Of a stretch of DNA of 8,567 nucleotides, positions 5,363 to 8,567 are shown piece after piece. The stretch spans positions 1 to 8,567 of the forward strand of contig JAKSKA010000049.1 of the NCBI GenBank assembly GCA_024401915.1, read 5' to 3'. Source of the stretch: Bacteroidales bacterium. Its GTDB lineage: Bacteria; Bacteroidota; Bacteroidia; Bacteroidales; UBA932. The notes under the pieces are model-generated. The model saw nothing but the letters and a program-made list of their open reading frames with translations, was not told the origin of the DNA and made no database searches. Both the position numbers and the translations under genes were made by a program. Within the stretch, counting starts at the first letter, position 1; every line of letters begins with the position of its first letter.

Positions 5363-6432
5363 CAAGATTCGAAAATGACTATCTCGAAGGATGTTTCCCC
5401 GAGATACTGGAAAGGCTTTCCACCTCGAATATGGAACAGACTCCCGGATACGGGAACGACCCTCATTGCGAAACCGCCAAAAATATGATCCGCAATCTTT
5501 GCGGTGACCCGGAGGCTTCCGTCCATTTCCTCGTGGGCGGCACGCAGACCAACAAAATCGTGATCGGCTCGATTCTGAAGCCATTCCAGGGCGTCATCAG
5601 CGCCGACAGCGGCCACATCAACGTCCACGAGACCGGTGCAATAGAGCAGAGCGGCCACAAAGTGCTGGCAATCCCCGCCACCGACGGCAAGATCAGCGCC
5701 GACGCAATCGGGAGGATGATGGAAGAGCACGAATCGGACCCGGCGCGTGAACATACGGTGCAGCCGGCGCTCGTGTACATCTCATTCCCTACAGAACTGG
5801 GCACCATTTATTCCAAAGCGGAGCTGACAGCCATACACGAGTGCTGCAAGCGCTACGACATTCCCCTGTTCATTGACGGCGCGCGACTCGGCTACGGCCT
5901 GGCAGCGGAAGGTTGCGACCTGACAATCAAGGACATAGCCGCATTGGCCGACGTCTTCTACATCGGCGGCACCAAGCAGGGAGCGCTGTTCGGAGAGGCT
6001 GTCGTCTTCCCGAACCCCCATTCGAGCGACAGCGTCCGCACGACGATCGAGAGCGCGGACAAGGATTTCAGGTACCACTTGAAGCAGAATGGTGGTATGC
6101 TGGCGAAAGGCCGTGCCCTCGGCATCCAGTTCGAGACGCTGCTGGGTAGCGACCTGTATTTCAATGCAGCGCGCAAAGCTGATTCGCTGGCCCTTAGGAT
6201 ACGCGACGCATTCGTCGCGAAAGGGCGCGAGATGTTCGTGGACAGCCCGACGAACCAGCAGTTCGCCATCCTGGCTGACGGAGACATCGAGAGACTGCAA
6301 AATCTCGGCTTCGGTTTCGAGATCACCAGGCACTTGGGCAACGGACGCACCGCAGTCCGTTTCTGCACAAGCTGGGCCACCACCGAGGAATCGGTAGCAG
6401 CCCTGGAAAATGCGATCGGTGCGCTATTATAG
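5359..6432 (+). CDS. PLP-dependent threonine aldolase / beta-eliminating lyase family enzyme, 357 aa
   Basis: This fold-type I PLP enzyme belongs to the low-specificity L-threonine aldolase group, which cleaves threonine or allo-threonine to glycine and acetaldehyde in the cytoplasm. The N-terminal FENDYLEGCFPEILERL is followed by FLVGGTQTNKIVIGSIL (57-73), the PLP phosphate region. SADSGHINVHETGAIEQSGHK (81-101) holds the His (H86) that stacks on the PLP ring. FIDGARLGYGL (171-181) supplies D173, which contacts the pyridine nitrogen. YIGGTKQGALFGE (201-213) supplies K206, the predicted Schiff-base lysine. FCTSWATTEESV (335-346) is the conserved C-terminal substrate region. All key residues are present. 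True substrate is uncertain because relatives include phenylserine aldolases and lyases. The ATG overlaps the TGA of the preceding frame (ATGA), suggesting coupled translation, which the upstream TAG should disturb. Its end overlaps the convergent kinase gene by 6 bases. Confidence 0.92.
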   Translation: MTRFENDYLEGCFPEILERLSTSNMEQTPGYGNDPHCETAKNMIRNLCGDPEASVHFLVGGTQTNKIVIGSILKPFQGVISADSGHINVHETGAIEQSGHKVLAIPATDGKISADAIGRMMEEHESDPAREHTVQPALVYISFPTELGTIYSKAELTAIHECCKRYDIPLFIDGARLGYGLAAEGCDLTIKDIAALADVFYIGGTKQGALFGEAVVFPNPHSSDSVRTTIESADKDFRYHLKQNGGMLAKGRALGIQFETLLGSDLYFNAARKADSLALRIRDAFVAKGREMFVDSPTNQQFAILADGDIERLQNLGFGFEITRHLGNGRTAVRFCTSWATTEESVAALENAIGALL

Positions 6433-7323
6433 GCCGAAAACGTTCCTTACGAATTTCTCATAAAGGGGCGGCATCATTCCGATGTTATAGCTTACGAGGA
6501 AGAGTTTCACCGCCGTGAACTTCTTCAGGCCCTCGTTTACTGCAGCCTTGTCGGCGCCCTTCCCGAAATACTTTTCGGCAAGGTGGTCATTCCCAAAGAA
6601 ATACTCGTCCACGAAATAGTCCCAGAATTCCGCCGTCATCCGGCCGTCGATATGGAAACTCTCCACCCTGAAATCCTCTCCCGCATACAGACAGATGTTC
6701 TGGAGCATTCCGAGGTCGAGCATAGGATAACCCTGTGAGAGGTAGCCCAGATCTATGAAATACGTCTCGTGAGGCTCGGAGAACGGTGCCCCTATGGGAA
6801 GGGTGGTGAGAGTGTTGCCCAAATGCATATCACCGTGAAGAACGGTGGTCGTATCCGGCAGAGCCTGTATGAATGCCCTTATGGGAGCCTTCTCGCTGTC
6901 GGTGAAGCATTTCTCGGCCGCAACGAGATTCAGGAACTGCTCCTTCGCGTCCGGGAACGTGCCCTTGGGGCACTCTATCGAATGGAACTTGACACACATC
7001 CGGGCGAACTCGCGGGCGAACTCCGCGCAGCGTTCAGGCTCCTGCGACACCGCGCGGGCGTGGGAGCGCTTGCCGACTATGCGCTTGAAGCGTATGCCTA
7101 TCCTCTCTCCATCGGTGACAAGTTCGCCGGGCTCCGGAGACGGGATTCCAAGCTCGTAAGCCTTGCGGGCAACGTCAAGCTCGACCGCAATGGTATCTGT
7201 AGGGTAATCTGGGTTATACAGCTTGACCATTATGGAGTTGTCCTTTATGTGGTCATAGCTGGATCCGTTGGCGCCTTCGCCGGATTTCACGTAGTCATTG
7301 ATGTCGATCAATATAGGTTTCAT
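6427..7323 (-). CDS. APH-fold small-molecule kinase, TIGR02172-like, 298 aa
   Basis: The protein has the full kinase core of the aminoglycoside/choline phosphotransferase superfamily. A glycine-rich loop GEGANGSSYD is at 15-24 and the ATP-binding lysine K34 is in IMVKLYNP. A probable partner Glu is E49 in AVELDVARKA. The catalytic loop VLHGDMHLGN (161-170) has D165 and N170, and the metal-binding D191 lies in YFIDLGYLSQG (188-198). All catalytic residues are present, so it should be active. The pattern resembles the TIGR02172 paralogous family, whose substrates are not known. Nothing here points to antibiotic resistance specifically. It starts 4 bases after the menA stop and has no promoter of its own that I can see, so it is probably transcribed with menA. 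Its 3' end overlaps the aldolase gene on the other strand by 6 bases, with no terminator between them. Confidence 0.88.
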   Translation of the reverse strand: MKPILIDINDYVKSGEGANGSSYDHIKDNSIMVKLYNPDYPTDTIAVELDVARKAYELGIPSPEPGELVTDGERIGIRFKRIVGKRSHARAVSQEPERCAEFAREFARMCVKFHSIECPKGTFPDAKEQFLNLVAAEKCFTDSEKAPIRAFIQALPDTTTVLHGDMHLGNTLTTLPIGAPFSEPHETYFIDLGYLSQGYPMLDLGMLQNICLYAGEDFRVESFHIDGRMTAEFWDYFVDEYFFGNDHLAEKYFGKGADKAAVNEGLKKFTAVKLFLVSYNIGMMPPLYEKFVRNVFGL

Positions 7324-7327
7324 AGTT

Positions 7328-8215
7328 CTAACGTATTAGAGTGAGTATCGAGAGAAGGAATGTGCTGATGGAAAGGATAGGGACCATCTTGTCGAGTTTA
7401 TGCCCGGTGTTCTTCCACACGCCGGCGAGATGGAGGACGAAGAGCGGAAGCGTAATCACGAAGACATAGCCCTTCAGCGGCGTTGATTTCGCGAGCATAT
7501 GGGCGAAGAGGAAAACCCAGCCGGCCGAAATAAGGAGCGTCTGATATATCCTCGCGCCTTTTTCTCCGAAGCGTATGGCCATCGTCCTGCGCGTCGCTGC
7601 ATCGGTCTTCATATCCCTGATATTGTTGACGTTGAGGACGCCCACGCTGAAACAGCCGATGGCGCTCGCGGGCAGTATGGTTTCCGCAAGGTCAAGCGAA
7701 CCGGTAAGGATATAATAACCTCCACAGACCGCTACAAGACCGAAGAAGATGAAAACGAAAATGTCCCCCAGCCCCCTGTAGCCATAAGGATTGCGGCCGA
7801 GCGTATATCTCATTGCCGCACATATCGCGCAGGCGCCGAGAGCGATGAAGGCAAGGGCCTTTAGGGTGAAGAGGCTTCCTATTGAAAAGTGTATCATCAG
7901 GAGGCCGAAGATGCAGGAGAGGACCGTGAAGATGCTTATCATACACTTCAGGTCACGCTCCGTAAGTTCCCCGCTCTGAATCGAATAGCGCATCCCTTCC
8001 CTGTCGGCGCGGTCCGTACCGGAGAGAGAATCTCCGAGCTCGTTCGACAGGTTCGATACAAACTGGAGGCAGACCGCCGTGAGGATGAGGAATATGGTTG
8101 TAAGTGCGCTGATTTCCGTTTTCAGGAGAGCAAGGGAGACAGCCATTATCATTCCGGACAGGACGAGTGGTGTTGCCCTTACGCGTAGTGACTTGAATGC
8201 AGCTTTTTTGTTCAT
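7328..8215 (-). CDS. menA: 1,4-dihydroxy-2-naphthoate polyprenyltransferase MenA, 295 aa
   Basis: MenA is an integral membrane enzyme of the UbiA superfamily. It joins a polyprenyl diphosphate to 1,4-dihydroxy-2-naphthoate, giving demethylmenaquinone. The N-terminal SLRVRATPLVLSG (9-21) is a MenA-type opening. The first Asp-rich motif is SNELGDSLSGTDRADR (57-72) with N58, D62, D68 and D71; the second is NVNNIRDMKTD (195-205) with D201 and D205. These bind the Mg-diphosphate of the prenyl donor. GYRGLGDIFVFIFFG (145-159) is another family landmark. Eight or nine hydrophobic segments are visible, among them about 37-54, 93-110, 115-135, 150-170, 180-195, 226-242, 249-265 and 277-293. The length is normal. 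It starts divergently from the yqaA-like gene and is followed after 4 bases by the kinase gene. The organism therefore probably makes menaquinone by the classical DHNA route. Confidence 0.92.
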   Translation of the reverse strand: MNKKAAFKSLRVRATPLVLSGMIMAVSLALLKTEISALTTIFLILTAVCLQFVSNLSNELGDSLSGTDRADREGMRYSIQSGELTERDLKCMISIFTVLSCIFGLLMIHFSIGSLFTLKALAFIALGACAICAAMRYTLGRNPYGYRGLGDIFVFIFFGLVAVCGGYYILTGSLDLAETILPASAIGCFSVGVLNVNNIRDMKTDAATRRTMAIRFGEKGARIYQTLLISAGWVFLFAHMLAKSTPLKGYVFVITLPLFVLHLAGVWKNTGHKLDKMVPILSISTFLLSILTLIR

Positions 8216-8233
8216 AAAAGATTATTCGATTGT

Positions 8234-8265
8234 TTTGTAAATATAATCAATAATATCCATATTTG
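8234..8265 (+). promoter_or_regulatory. Probable promoter for the yqaA-like gene (TTTG-N20-CATATTTG)
   Basis: TTTG at 8234-8237 is followed after 20 bp by CATATTTG (8258-8265), which differs from TAnnTTTG only in its first base. The box ends three bases before the ATG at 8269, so the transcript would begin at or within a few bases of the start codon. No other TAnnTTTG-like box lies between menA and this gene on this strand. Confidence 0.4.
8238..8245 (-). promoter_or_regulatory. Probable -7 box for menA
   Basis: On the minus strand the sequence is TATATTTA, a 7 of 8 fit to a TAnnTTTG box. It lies 22 bases before the menA ATG, similar to the other promoters in this window. No TTTG -33 box is evident. 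It overlaps the spacer of the opposite promoter. Confidence 0.4.
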
Positions 8266-8268
8266 TAT

Positions 8269-8567
8269 ATGCTCGGACTCGAAAAACTGGGGCTTCTGGG
8301 GCTCTTCATCGGCACATTCCTGGCTGCGACAATTCTGCCGTTCAGCTCGGACGTCCTGTACCTGGCCATCCTGGCAGCTACCAAAGACCCGCTTGGCTGC
8401 CTGCTTGTCGGTACCCTGGGCAACTGGCTCGGCAGCGTACTCACCTACTGGATAGGGTGGATAGGAAAATGGGAGCACATCGAGAAATGGTTCAAGGTCA
8501 AGCCCGAGACGCTGGAGAAGCCGAAACGCGCCATCGACCGTTATGGCGTCTTGCTCGCGCTGCTCGC
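8269..8567 (+). CDS. yqaA: YqaA family (DedA-like) membrane protein, N-terminal part (runs off the right edge)
   Basis: The first 99 codons are present and the frame is open at the window edge. The translation begins MLGLEKLGLLGLFIGTFLA and continues ATILPFSSDVLYLAIL, LVGTLGNWLGSVLTYWIGWIGK and KWFKVKPETLEKPKRAIDRYG. These match COG1238 (YqaA), a relative of the DedA/SNARE-associated membrane proteins. Hydrophobic segments lie at about 7-24, 27-38 and 44-64, with the conserved LPFSS and GNWLG motifs at the ends of re-entrant or membrane helices. DedA-type proteins are linked to lipid transport and membrane homeostasis; the role of the YqaA branch is less clear. The ATG at 8269 is chosen because it puts about ten residues before the first helix, as expected, and no ATG or GTG follows early. 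Its promoter appears to sit almost directly on the start codon. Confidence 0.88.
   Translation, partial: MLGLEKLGLLGLFIGTFLAATILPFSSDVLYLAILAATKDPLGCLLVGTLGNWLGSVLTYWIGWIGKWEHIEKWFKVKPETLEKPKRAIDRYGVLLALL

Noticed and set aside
6427..7323. APH-fold protein as an antibiotic-resistance aminoglycoside kinase
   Set aside because: It has only the general kinase core. Its context is a housekeeping menA operon with no mobile-element sequences, and the closest pattern is a paralogous family of unknown substrate.
1..8567. CRISPR array, insertion sequence, tRNA or prophage genes
   Set aside because: I found no regularly spaced direct repeats, no transposase or integrase motifs, no cloverleaf candidates and no phage structural proteins on either strand.

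Overview
The window looks like chromosomal DNA from a member of the Bacteroidota, most likely the order Bacteroidales. Coding sequence is moderately GC-rich and the gaps between genes are very AT-rich. Several gaps carry the Bacteroidetes-type promoter signal (-7 box TAnnTTTG, once with a clear TTTG -33 box at 19 bp). Start codons lack Shine-Dalgarno sequences, and the protein set (DUF349 repeat protein beside YidC, a TrmD, a DUF4015 lipoprotein, MenA, YqaA) fits that group. Placement below order level cannot be made from what is visible.

Layout. Positions 1-2142 (minus strand) hold a two-gene unit: a protein with five DUF349 repeats, then the N-terminal 129 codons of the membrane insertase YidC, which runs off the left edge. 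The two are joined by a TAATG stop/start overlap. A compact divergent promoter region (about 2143-2231) separates this unit from trmD on the plus strand (tRNA m1G37 methyltransferase). Next comes a 313-base AT-rich gap. It contains a long AT-only palindrome, a complete TTTG-N19-TATATTTG promoter, about 115 bases of structured sequence with a possible 16-codon ORF, a strong GC-rich hairpin that looks like a terminator, and a second promoter for the next unit.

That unit (3229-6432, plus strand) is a small acidic protein of unknown function, a lipoprotein with SH3-like regions and a DUF4015 putative glycoside hydrolase barrel, and a PLP enzyme of the threonine aldolase/beta-eliminating lyase family. 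The three genes overlap end to start. The lipoprotein gene is interrupted by an in-frame TAG at 5072-5074, with 95 further well-conserved-looking codons in the same frame up to a TGA that overlaps the aldolase start. At least three other genes here end in TAG, so a nonsense mutation, a sequencing error or local readthrough is more likely than a reassigned code.

From the right, menA (menaquinone prenyltransferase) and a TIGR02172-like APH-fold kinase form a minus-strand unit (8215-6427) that converges on the aldolase gene, their ends overlapping by 6 bp. A YqaA/DedA-type membrane protein starts divergently from menA at 8269 and runs off the right edge. Its likely -7 box ends three bases before the ATG, so its mRNA may be leaderless.

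Most of the window is housekeeping: membrane protein insertion, tRNA modification and quinone synthesis. The parts most worth a second look are the interrupted lipoprotein gene and the candidate small RNA after trmD. I saw no CRISPR array, tRNA, rRNA, insertion sequence or phage gene.
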